Translations under genes and position numbers: made by a program | Shown: piece by piece, positions 1-6,271 of the stretch | Numbering within the stretch: position 1 is the stretch's first letter | Layout: each line of letters opens with the position of its first letter | Origin: Sabulitectum sp964604135 | GTDB lineage: Bacteria > Fermentibacterota > Fermentibacteria > Fermentibacterales > JCC-6 | NCBI GenBank assembly: GCA_964604135.1 | Contig: CAZRXU010000068.1 | Location: 1 to 14,256 of the forward strand | Direction: 5' to 3' | DNA: 14,256 nucleotides | The notes under the pieces: model-generated | Told to the model about the DNA's origin: nothing | The model's input: the letters and a program-made list of their open reading frames with translations, nothing else | Database searches by the model: none

Positions 1-135
1 CAGCAAAAACATGTGCTCCAGATGGTCCGGAACTAATTCTGGCACCTTTTACTCCAATGAGGTACCTAGACCGCCCTTTGACAGTTTCACTCTAAAGGGT
101 CCTACGGAAGTTGCCTTTCTAATAAAAAAACCCAT
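1..135 (-). pseudogene. DUF4236 domain protein, frameshifted and cut by the window edge
   Basis: Read leftward from an ATG at 135-133, the frame gives MGFFIRKATSVGPFRVKLSK and then GGLGTSLE, stopping at TAA (51-49). This matches the N-terminus of the DUF4236 family, which usually begins MGFRFRK, then LNLSKSG, then GVKGARISVGPRG. The expected continuation is present in another frame directly after the break: IGVKGARISSGP, then SGAHVFA to the window edge. Restoring one A at about position 58 (TCA-ATT instead of TCATT) would join the two halves. A good Shine-Dalgarno sequence (AAGGAG) lies about six bases before the ATG, which favours this start over an in-frame ATG at 153. I see a single-base deletion relative to the family; a recent pseudogene or a sequencing/assembly error both explain it. 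The family has no known function. Confidence 0.7.
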
Positions 136-193
136 CTTCTCTCCTTGCTTCATTGATACCACTTAATGTATTTTCGGGGTTGGTATTGAATCA

Positions 194-222
194 GATATAC
201 GACTTAGTGGCTCTGATATCAA
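194..222 (-). promoter_or_regulatory. Candidate sigma-70 promoter for the DUF4236 gene
   Basis: On the minus strand TTGATA (222-217) is followed after 17 bases by TATATC (199-194), 5/6 and 4/6 matches to the -35 and -10 consensus. The predicted transcript start near 187 would leave a leader of about 50 bases before the ATG at 135. The rest of 136-257 holds no gene. I found no equally good plus-strand promoter for the potassium channel gene in the same gap. Confidence 0.35.
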
Positions 223-257
223 TATGAATGATTCCTCAACCATATCTTTAAACAGGG

Positions 258-1124
258 GTGAGAAAAATAGACAGCAAATCCAGATATAAGCATCGGATAT
301 TTGAAATTATTGAAGTTGCTTCCAGTGGTGACCGAATAAGCAGAATATTTGATATCAGTCTTGTGTGCTTAATTGTAGCCAATATCATTGCTGTGATCTT
401 ATCCACTGTTAAGCCAATTCAGCTTGAACTTGCAACAGTATTCTATTGGTTTGAATTCTTTTCAGTTGTCCTATTTTCAATAGAGTACATTCTCAGACTT
501 TGGACTGCAACGGAAAACAAGAAGTTTGATTCTCCAATTCTTGGTCGTCTCAAATATATGTTTAGTCCAATGGCTCTAATTGATTTACTGGCAATTCTTC
601 CCTTCTATTTACCAATGCTAATTCCTATTGATCTTCGCTTTCTCAGAGCATTGCGTTTGTTCCGTTTGCTTAGACTGCTGAAGATGGGCAGGTATTCAAA
701 TGCAATGAAAGTGATCAGGTCCATTCTTAGAAGGAAGAAGCCGGAACTTGCAATTGTCTTTGTAATCCTTCTGGTTCTTTTAATTGTCTCCAGCAGTCTA
801 ATGTATTACGTGGAAAACTCGGCACAGCCGGAAGCCTTTGGTAGTATCCCGGAAACGCTATGGTGGAGTGTTTGCACTCTTACAACAGTTGGGTACGGGG
901 ATGTTACGCCGTCTACTCCGCTTGGAAAGGTATGTGCCGGATTTATAGCCCTAATAGGTATAGGTATGTTTGCTCTTCCAGCCGGAATTCTTGCATCAGG
1001 ATTTGAAGAGGAGACGTTGCGCAGAAATAGCTTAGAGCTAAAATGTCCCCACTGCGGGAATTCAGTAATCCTCAAAGAAGATTCTGCCTTCATTCTAGAA
1101 AAACCAAAACGAAATAACCCTTAA
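258..1124 (+). CDS. Voltage-gated potassium channel (Kv/KvAP-like, six TM)
   Basis: An inner-membrane voltage-gated K+ channel subunit, expected to act as a tetramer. The order is: short cytoplasmic N-terminus; S1 at about 31-50; S2 61-82; S3 105-123; an S4 voltage sensor with a positive residue at every third place (R127, R130, R133, R136, R139, K142); S5 163-184; pore loop with the selectivity filter TTVGYGD at 209-215; S6 224-249. The C-terminal tail is short and carries a CPHCG pair (C263, C266), half of a zinc-ribbon knuckle. At 288 residues it has the normal size for prokaryotic Kv channels. The start is GTG, the only start codon after an in-frame stop at 249-251; the purine run before it is too close to be a convincing ribosome-binding site. 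Its sampled G+C (about 32-35%) is well below that of the genes to the right. It converges on the hipBA operon with 111 non-coding bases between. Family assignment is secure; physiological role is not known. Confidence 0.95.
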   Translation: MRKIDSKSRYKHRIFEIIEVASSGDRISRIFDISLVCLIVANIIAVILSTVKPIQLELATVFYWFEFFSVVLFSIEYILRLWTATENKKFDSPILGRLKYMFSPMALIDLLAILPFYLPMLIPIDLRFLRALRLFRLLRLLKMGRYSNAMKVIRSILRRKKPELAIVFVILLVLLIVSSSLMYYVENSAQPEAFGSIPETLWWSVCTLTTVGYGDVTPSTPLGKVCAGFIALIGIGMFALPAGILASGFEEETLRRNSLELKCPHCGNSVILKEDSAFILEKPKRNNP

Positions 1125-1235
1125 CTAGAGGCTGCTTTCATCAGCTAACCAGAAAGTTCAAAAAGTATCCACGACGGCGTGCCAGAACGAATGAACAGCA
1201 GTCCAAGAGAATAATGGAATTAGCCATTCCCTGCT

Positions 1236-2489
1236 CTAGACTCTCAGTGCTTTGTTCAAATCCTCATGCTCAAATGCCGTAGACATTCGATCAATTTCCA
1301 TTCCTGATATTCCATAAGCTTTGGCTTTGCTGCTCCAACTGGAAACTGCTATAGCTATTCTACTGATGTACTCTTTTGCTTTCTCAATTTCAATACCAAA
1401 ATACTCGCAAACTTCAAATGCTGAATCCAAAGATGCTTCCTGATCTTCCATGTTAATTGCCGAGGCAAGAATTCTTGGAGCTATATCAACCGGAGTGGGG
1501 TTAAGATCGTATGCTGGAGAAAGAATCCATCCGCTTTTGCCGTTATACAGGAATCCATGATTTCTCATGTGATCATCGACATTGGATATCAGGATTGTGA
1601 AAGCAATTCGACGCCATAACTCGTGCATATCAGCTCCCGGATCTGCACCATGGCTCCTGATTGCATCGACAAGTTCTAAATAGCTGTGTGCTTCGTTGTC
1701 ACTTGCTGAAATCATGCTCATTCCTGATAAAAAGGGAATTCGCCTGGATCTTTCCCTGTCAAATCGCTTAAGCAGCAGTACATGCTTTCCTCTGACAAAC
1801 TCAAGTCTTCGTTGCGGAACTCTGATTCCTGACAGTTCTGCAAGATCAAGGGCGATTGCCTCCCAGGCAATTCGATTGTAGTCGTCTTTATTGTTTGGAA
1901 ACTTCGCGATATACAGTTGAGAATTGCTGTCGCACACAGATGCTTTAGGCTGGGCTCCACCCAGCGATGACCCTGGAGCCAGAAGAATTCTCAATTCCTC
2001 ATCAGATTCCTGATCACACAACAAACTATCAGATGCTGCAAGCAGCTTTGGCAGTTCAATCATTGGGGGTATACTTGATGGGCTTCTTTCTGCCAGGAAT
2101 GGTCCACCCTCTATTACAGAAAACCTTAACGCTCCCATTCGCGCAACATCATTCACATTAAGAAGGTAATCCGTCTCCCACAATGTTCGGGGAGTTCTGC
2201 CAGTGTCTTTATCATCCTTCCGCGATGCTCGGCGCATAAGCATTCTGCCCCATCTGTCCGGTGCCGAATCTCCTATTGCACCAAAGATACTTTTCCCAGT
2301 ATTTGTATGATGAGAACCCTCCCCGATTACCAAAGCAGGCTCCAGAGCAAAGCACTTTGGAGATCTCAGCCAGGAACTCGAATACTCAAATGTTGCGCTT
2401 TCTCTGCGGCCACGGATATGCGCCCACAACCTGCCGACAAGAGTTGTTTCTCCATTGAGGTCGATATAAACGAATATGGGTTTAGCCAT
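1236..2489 (-). CDS. hipA: HipA-family Ser/Thr kinase toxin
   Basis: Toxin of a type II HipBA module. HipA kinases phosphorylate targets such as glutamyl-tRNA synthetase and cause growth arrest or persistence. Of 417 residues, the N-terminal subdomain includes GDSAPDRWGR (73-82). The Gly-rich ATP loop SSLGGAQPKA lies at 174-183; S175 aligns with the autophosphorylated Ser150 of E. coli HipA. A lysine in YIAKFP (K196) fits the ATP-binding lysine. The catalytic loop NVDDHMRN (303-310) places D305 at the position of E. coli D309, followed by YDLNP (327-331) with the metal-binding Asp D328. All key residues are present, so the toxin looks intact. The open frame extends to 2675, but the ATG at 2489 fits best: AGGGAG lies before it inside the hipB end, and only one base separates it from the hipB stop (TAGTATG), which implies translational coupling. 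The exact target is not visible from sequence. Confidence 0.95.
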   Translation of the reverse strand: MAKPIFVYIDLNGETTLVGRLWAHIRGRRESATFEYSSSWLRSPKCFALEPALVIGEGSHHTNTGKSIFGAIGDSAPDRWGRMLMRRASRKDDKDTGRTPRTLWETDYLLNVNDVARMGALRFSVIEGGPFLAERSPSSIPPMIELPKLLAASDSLLCDQESDEELRILLAPGSSLGGAQPKASVCDSNSQLYIAKFPNNKDDYNRIAWEAIALDLAELSGIRVPQRRLEFVRGKHVLLLKRFDRERSRRIPFLSGMSMISASDNEAHSYLELVDAIRSHGADPGADMHELWRRIAFTILISNVDDHMRNHGFLYNGKSGWILSPAYDLNPTPVDIAPRILASAINMEDQEASLDSAFEVCEYFGIEIEKAKEYISRIAIAVSSWSSKAKAYGISGMEIDRMSTAFEHEDLNKALRV

Positions 2490-2490
2490 A

Positions 2491-2832
2491 CTACTCCCTG
2501 TCTTTTGATCTCTGTCTCTTCTTTCGAATTCTTTTTGGCAATCGTTCTTCTTCCAGCATTCGACCAAGAAAATCGTTCTGGGTATCTGCAAGATCCTGAA
2601 GTTTATCAAGAAGATTAAGCGCGAGAAGCACAGAACCAAGTATTCCAATTGAAACGCCTGTCTCTCCTTTTTCAAGCCTGGATAATGTTATTCTGCTGAT
2701 GCCGGCTCTTTCAGCAACTAAGGCAACTGGCAATCGTCTACGTATTCTGGCATCTCGAATGTCCTGGCCCAGTTTCCTGATTGCACGGAGCACTGGAATT
2801 GGCTTGTTACTCCTGGAATTAGGTTCAGTCAT
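2491..2832 (-). CDS. hipB: HipB-like antitoxin, XRE-family HTH repressor
   Basis: Small DNA-binding antitoxin, 113 residues. A Cro/CI-type helix-turn-helix spans about 36-57 (VALVAERAGISRITLSRLEK), followed by a hydrophobic stretch at 63-75 and a very basic tail (KRIRKKRQRSK). HipB proteins bind HipA, neutralise it, and repress their own promoter as dimers. The open frame runs up to 2925, but those extra residues come from the promoter region; the ATG at 2832 has AAGGTGG about eight bases upstream and is the natural start. It is first in the operon and is followed after one base by hipA. The upstream palindromes at 2843-2890 are the likely autoregulatory operators, the innermost one covering its ribosome-binding site. 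Confidence 0.9.
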   Translation of the reverse strand: MTEPNSRSNKPIPVLRAIRKLGQDIRDARIRRRLPVALVAERAGISRITLSRLEKGETGVSIGILGSVLLALNLLDKLQDLADTQNDFLGRMLEEERLPKRIRKKRQRSKDRE

Positions 2833-2842
2833 ATTCACAACC

Positions 2843-2890
2843 ACCTTATAAGGTAAAGTATAACATACGTTATCCCATCTAATGTATACA
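2843..2890 (-). promoter_or_regulatory. hipBA promoter/operator region with three palindromes
   Basis: Three inverted repeats lie just upstream of hipB: ACCTTATAAGGT, a perfect 12-base palindrome at 2843-2854; ATAAC-N4-GTTAT at 2860-2873; and TGTATACA, a perfect 8-base palindrome at 2883-2890. Their centres are 18 and 20 bases apart, close to two helical turns, so bound dimers would lie on roughly the same DNA face. The first covers the AAGG of the hipB ribosome-binding site; the second overlaps a -10-like TATACT (2862-2857 on the minus strand). I could not find a strong -35. The E. coli operator pattern TATCC-N8-GGATA is not present, although TATCC occurs at 2871-2875 and 2896-2900. Operator function is inferred. 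Confidence 0.55.
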
Positions 2891-3067
2891 ATACTTATCC
2901 TTATAGCAAATTGGTTTTCCTTCACCTTGTTGGAAATGTTCTATAAGTGTCAACTGCGGTATACCAAATAATACCCTGCCACCAGGTGCAGGAATATGGG
3001 TGACCTCAACTAAAACCTGAAGCTCCCGATGAATGCACGGCCTGACTACCGATACATCGTGTAACAC

Positions 3068-3096
3068 TTGATTCCGGAAAACTGCACCGGTATCTT
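3068..3096 (+). promoter_or_regulatory. Candidate promoter of the exported beta-propeller gene
   Basis: TTGATT (3068-3073) and TATCTT (3091-3096) are separated by 17 bases, each a 4/6 match to consensus. The predicted start of transcription is near 3103, giving a leader of about 14 bases that contains the AAGGAAG ribosome-binding site before the GTG at 3117. Support is positional and by consensus only. Confidence 0.3.
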
Positions 3097-3116
3097 CCCT
3101 GAAAGAAAGGAAGTCT

Positions 3117-5027
3117 GTGCGCAGTTGTTCCTCGTTGCTTTACAGTTCTATTGCTGTGTGTTTTCTGTCTGCTGCTTCTTCCGGGGCAGATCTGCCAGCA
3201 CCCGGCACAGAACCCGGTTACATCCACTTTTCGTTTGTGCATGCAACACCTCCCGGCACACAGGATATGGGAGGTACTGTCAGTTTTTCTGACACTCTTG
3301 GGAATGGCGAGCTTCTGCTGGTGGATGATCAACATGATGACCCTGTTGCAGTAGAACCGGGATACTACTGGGCATCAGGATTCTATGCTGTTGAAAACTC
3401 TCATACAGGCTGGTTCTACGTGGCACCAGGAGATACAGTATCAATTATCTATCAGTATATGCCCCGGGAAGAATCAGAAGAAACCGATTGGCCCATGCAC
3501 AATCCCGAAAGAACAACAGAGTTCATTATTCGCTTTCCCGAAAACGGGGGTTTTCCCGTAGACGGGCTTTCGGTGTATGCCGGAGAATTCTTAAGATTAA
3601 CGCGGATTTCTCCGCTCTCTTATCTTGTAGAAACTGATTCTTACATACCCAATATGTACTGGAACCTTCCTAATTTTGCAGACAGACCGGTACTGGTCTC
3701 GTACCGGGCCTTCTTCGGCGATACAATTCCAGTCGTAAACGCAAACACTTCCTTACCACCTCCTGAAATTGATTCTGACGTACATGTATCTGCAGCAGAA
3801 CTGATCGATTTGGTCAATGAAATACCTGATGAATGGATTGCTCCCTCTGTTGAACTTAACAGAATTCTTGTTTCGCCATCAGTATACGGGAACTCAGAGT
3901 TTTACAGGTACAGATTCATCTCTCCCCGTGCGTACTTTGACAGAACCGGTGAAGATGAACTCTGGAGAATTCTGCTGACATATTCCGGCAAGCTTGTTGT
4001 GCTAAGGCAGAATTCACACACTTCAGAGTACACAATACCAACAGAAGGTGGCAGACATGTGTATTCTCCTGAGGGCAGATTGGTTCTGGGCTACAATCCA
4101 GGTGCCGGCAACGAACTCACTGGTGCACCATGGGCAGTAAACACCGAAACCGGCATGGTACACAATCTCCAAAAGCTGCCAGTTGATTCTTCCGCTGTGG
4201 AAGAAACACTTTTTGGATCCGAGGTATGGTGGACTCACCTGCCTGCAGACAACGGAACTCTGGTTTCTGAAAGCAATGATTCAATAGTTGTTTACAATAA
4301 TGATCTGCAGATAACCAAACAGGTTGAGTTTCCCATGGCGGGTCCACTCCATACCATTTTCAGCCGCAGATCTGGCAATGGAAGTATCATGGTGTTTTTT
4401 GCCCGTTTTGAAAACACTGGTGAAAGAGTACTTGTTTGCATAAACTCTGATGCAGAACTGAAGTATTCGATTCCACTTGAACCGGAGCAATTCGCATTCA
4501 ATACTGATCTGACAACTTTTGCAGTCATTGAAGACGGTGTTCTGTCTGTAATCAATGCTGAAACAGGCAGCATCAGATGGCAATCGGAATCTGATGAATA
4601 CAGCGGTGTAACTGTTTCTCCCGATGGCAGCCTGATTGGTCTGGGCACTGATTCCTCAGTTTACGAAATCAGATCTGCGCACAACGGGGCACTTGTTGAT
4701 TCTTTTCGGGTTTATCCGGATTCAGGATGGGCAGTTCGATTGAATACGCTGGGAAATGATGGATCCTGCATTCTGTGGCTGCGATCAAAAGTCGGTGCAT
4801 GTGCAGTTACAGGTCAGAGGTTTGCCCTCAGATCCTGTGAAGGAGATATTGTCTGGGTCAGTGCATGGCGGCGGAGTGTATCCTGTGATAATGGCCCTTC
4901 CAGCGATTATTGGGGCAACCCCGCACTAAGGGATTTCCTTCGGATATCCAGCGATGGCAAAATACTGCTTTACAATGATGGCTGCTTCATCCAGATACTG
5001 GAATATCAGAAAAGCCCGGAGTACTGA
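3117..5027 (+). CDS. Exported beta-propeller-like protein of unknown function
   Basis: A 636-residue secreted or periplasmic protein. The N-terminus has an Arg at residue 2, a hydrophobic core and a likely signal peptidase I site near LSAASSG (17-23); it is not a lipobox. The first 250 residues are rich in Tyr/Trp/Phe and Pro with no family I recognise. From about 310 onward, short repeated blade-like segments appear, such as YSPEGRLVLGY, VSPDGSLIGLG (about 500) and ISSDGKILLYN (about 610), each with the S-x-D/E-G turn seen in WD40 and PQQ-type propellers. GTG is used as start because AAGGAAG sits about four bases before it and the signal peptide begins there. No catalytic motif, C-terminal sorting domain or anchor is visible. 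It stands alone between hipBA and the sigma factor gene, so context gives no function. Base composition matches the right-hand part of the window, which marks it as outside the AT-rich segment. Confidence 0.85.
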   Translation: MRSCSSLLYSSIAVCFLSAASSGADLPAPGTEPGYIHFSFVHATPPGTQDMGGTVSFSDTLGNGELLLVDDQHDDPVAVEPGYYWASGFYAVENSHTGWFYVAPGDTVSIIYQYMPREESEETDWPMHNPERTTEFIIRFPENGGFPVDGLSVYAGEFLRLTRISPLSYLVETDSYIPNMYWNLPNFADRPVLVSYRAFFGDTIPVVNANTSLPPPEIDSDVHVSAAELIDLVNEIPDEWIAPSVELNRILVSPSVYGNSEFYRYRFISPRAYFDRTGEDELWRILLTYSGKLVVLRQNSHTSEYTIPTEGGRHVYSPEGRLVLGYNPGAGNELTGAPWAVNTETGMVHNLQKLPVDSSAVEETLFGSEVWWTHLPADNGTLVSESNDSIVVYNNDLQITKQVEFPMAGPLHTIFSRRSGNGSIMVFFARFENTGERVLVCINSDAELKYSIPLEPEQFAFNTDLTTFAVIEDGVLSVINAETGSIRWQSESDEYSGVTVSPDGSLIGLGTDSSVYEIRSAHNGALVDSFRVYPDSGWAVRLNTLGNDGSCILWLRSKVGACAVTGQRFALRSCEGDIVWVSAWRRSVSCDNGPSSDYWGNPALRDFLRISSDGKILLYNDGCFIQILEYQKSPEY

Positions 5028-5050
5028 TAACGCAGAGTAGCTGTTGTCAG
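5024..5050 (+). terminator. Weak hairpin at the end of the beta-propeller gene
   Basis: CTGATAAC (5024-5031) can pair with GTTGTCAG (5043-5050), eight pairs including one wobble, with an 11-base loop. The left arm overlaps the TGA stop at 5025-5027. The following bases (CATCTTTCATT) are only moderately T-rich, so intrinsic termination is possible but not clear. Confidence 0.25.
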
Positions 5051-5083
5051 CATCTTTCATTGAAAGCTATGTATCCCGGTCTC

Positions 5084-5135
5084 TTGACAAATGCTTTTTT
5101 TATTTGCAGATAGTAACAATGGTTGCTGTAGCAAC
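5084..5135 (+). promoter_or_regulatory. Candidate promoter and inverted repeat ahead of the sigma factor gene
   Basis: A perfect -35 TTGACA (5084-5089) lies upstream of -10-like sequence GATAGT (5109-5114), but with a long 19-base spacer. Directly after it is GTTGCT-GT-AGCAAC (5122-5135), a perfect 6-base inverted repeat at about the predicted transcript start. It could be an operator or a 5' stem (five pairs, four-base loop). Functional role is inferred. Confidence 0.3.
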
Positions 5136-5170
5136 TTATCTTGTATAACCCTTGCCGAAGGGGTGTGTTT

Positions 5171-6013
5171 TTGGGTATCCGAAGGGTCGAGGGGAAGTCT
5201 CTGGAACTGTATCTCCGCGAGATAGGTTCCAAAGAATCTCTTACGTCCGAAGAAGAAGCAGGGCTTGCCAGAAAAATCAAATCAGACGACAGGGAGGCTC
5301 AGGAGGTTCTTGTAGAAGCCAACCTGAGGTTTGTTGTAAGCATAGCAAAACAGTACGCCAACCAGGGTGTAGCTCTTGAGGATCTTATCAGTGAAGGCAA
5401 TGTGGGGCTTATACGTGCTGCAAGAGGGTTTGACGAAAACCGTGGCTGTAGATTCATTACTTATGCCGTGTGGTGGATCAGACAAGCAATACTTCAAACC
5501 CTTGCGGAAAACTCGCGAATAGTCAGGCTGCCTTTAAACAGAGTCAACGAACTATACAGAATGGGCAGAGCCTCAAGGGAACTTGGTCACAGTCTCGGGC
5601 GTGCTCCTTCAACAACGGAGATCGCCGGGCAGCTTGATGTACCGAGAAAAAACATAGAAGGAATGCTGTCTATACACAGCACACACCTCTCACTGGACAG
5701 ACCAGTTTACGATGGAAGCGACAAGACCTTCCAGGACATGATACCTTCTCGCAACAATGAAATGCCTGAAGATGCTGTTGTGGAAGATTCTCTGAAAAGC
5801 AGCGTACTGGAAATGCTGGAGACCCTTGATATACGGGAAAATACCATAATCAGCCTCTTCTTCGGCCTTGGTACAAATCGAAGGCACACTCTGGCTGAAA
5901 TCGGCAGAACAATGGGCATAAGCCGCGAAAGGGTAAGGCAGCTTAAAAACAGGGCTATCGATAAGCTGCAAAAACACTTCGACTCTGACAAAATGCTTAT
6001 GCTGCTTAAGTAA
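5171..6013 (+). CDS. RNA polymerase sigma-70 factor, primary type without region 1.1 (rpoD/sigA-like)
   Basis: Directs RNA polymerase to promoters. The protein is about 280 residues: region 1.2 begins at SLELYLREIG (10-19); region 2 spans about 50-120 with ANLRFVVSIAKQY and the promoter-melting segment ITYAVWWIRQAI; region 3 is at about 120-195; region 4 at about 215-275 carries the helix-turn-helix LAEIGRTMGISRERVRQLK. The lack of region 1.1 and overall layout match the short primary sigma factors of Bacteroidetes and relatives. The open frame reaches TTG 5141, but AAGGGG (5158-5163) sits seven bases before TTG 5171, and homologues start just before this point; GTG 5165 is possible but lies on top of the ribosome-binding site. 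It ends directly against the convergent DUF3343 gene. It could be a group 2 paralogue rather than the housekeeping sigma; the window cannot decide. Confidence 0.93.
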   Translation: MGIRRVEGKSLELYLREIGSKESLTSEEEAGLARKIKSDDREAQEVLVEANLRFVVSIAKQYANQGVALEDLISEGNVGLIRAARGFDENRGCRFITYAVWWIRQAILQTLAENSRIVRLPLNRVNELYRMGRASRELGHSLGRAPSTTEIAGQLDVPRKNIEGMLSIHSTHLSLDRPVYDGSDKTFQDMIPSRNNEMPEDAVVEDSLKSSVLEMLETLDIRENTIISLFFGLGTNRRHTLAEIGRTMGISRERVRQLKNRAIDKLQKHFDSDKMLMLLK

Positions 6014-6271
6014 TCAGTTGTAGTAACACCTGCTTTTAGGGCCGGAACCCTGGTGTTCTTCAACCTTTTCGGGTTCAAGACCTTTCTTTTTAACCACATC
6101 CAGGAAAGCAGGTCCATCTGCTGTTTTTACAGAGATACACATACCGCAGTCTGTAGAAATTTCTCTGGGTATGGGAACCATCCTGCAGAATATACCGCTC
6201 TTCCTGGCGGTTCTCTCGGCGGAAAGCACGTGTGTCATCGATTTGAATATCATGTACAGATGGTCACCCAC
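6014..6271 (-). CDS. DUF3343 protein, putative Se/S carrier-like
   Basis: An 85-residue cytoplasmic protein of the DUF3343 family (putative Se/S carrier-like proteins). It shows the family pattern: a beta-alpha start (YMIFKSMTHVLSAERTARKSG), then RMVPIPREISTDCGMCISV with Cys residues C42 and C45 in a loop after the PREIS motif. The tail ends in CYYN, adding a C-terminal cysteine. Its ATG at 6271 overlaps the 3' end of the aminotransferase gene by 8 bases, so the two are almost certainly co-translated. The family is commonly found beside cysteine-desulfurase-like aminotransferases, which suggests it receives sulfur or selenium as a persulfide or perselenide. That role is inferred from context; no biochemical function is established here. 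Its TGA stop directly abuts the TAA of the convergent sigma gene. Confidence 0.85.
   Translation of the reverse strand: MGDHLYMIFKSMTHVLSAERTARKSGIFCRMVPIPREISTDCGMCISVKTADGPAFLDVVKKKGLEPEKVEEHQGSGPKSRCYYN
6025..6057 (+). terminator. Possible bulged hairpin downstream of the sigma factor gene
   Basis: AACACC (6025-6030) pairs with GGTGTT (6052-6057), and AGGG (6038-6041) with CCCT (6048-6051), giving a stacked ten-pair stem with a seven-base bulge on one side and a six-base loop. T-rich sequence follows on the plus strand, although not as one clean run. It lies inside the 3' coding end of the opposite gene, because the two genes leave no space between their stops. It may end plus-strand transcription; it may also be chance. 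Confidence 0.25.

Noticed and set aside
2..163. Plus-strand open frame of 54 codons at the left edge
   Set aside because: It is antisense to the DUF4236 coding pattern, which is the recognised one; no family match.
1213..1230. Short stem near 1213-1230 (GGAAT/ATTCC, or AATGG/CCATT) between the channel and hipA genes
   Set aside because: Only five pairs and no T-run on either strand; not supportable as a terminator.
2490..2675. N-terminal extension of hipA up to 2675
   Set aside because: It lies entirely inside the hipB frame, has no family similarity, and the ATG at 2489 has a good ribosome-binding site and the normal HipA N-terminus.
3006..3335. Minus-strand 109-codon frame over the start of the exported protein gene
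   Set aside because: Low-complexity Cys/His/Arg-rich shadow; the plus-strand gene has a signal peptide and ribosome-binding site.
5707..6117. Minus-strand 136-codon frame opposite the sigma factor
   Set aside because: Antisense shadow of a well-conserved sigma-70 region 3-4; it also overlaps the DUF3343 gene.
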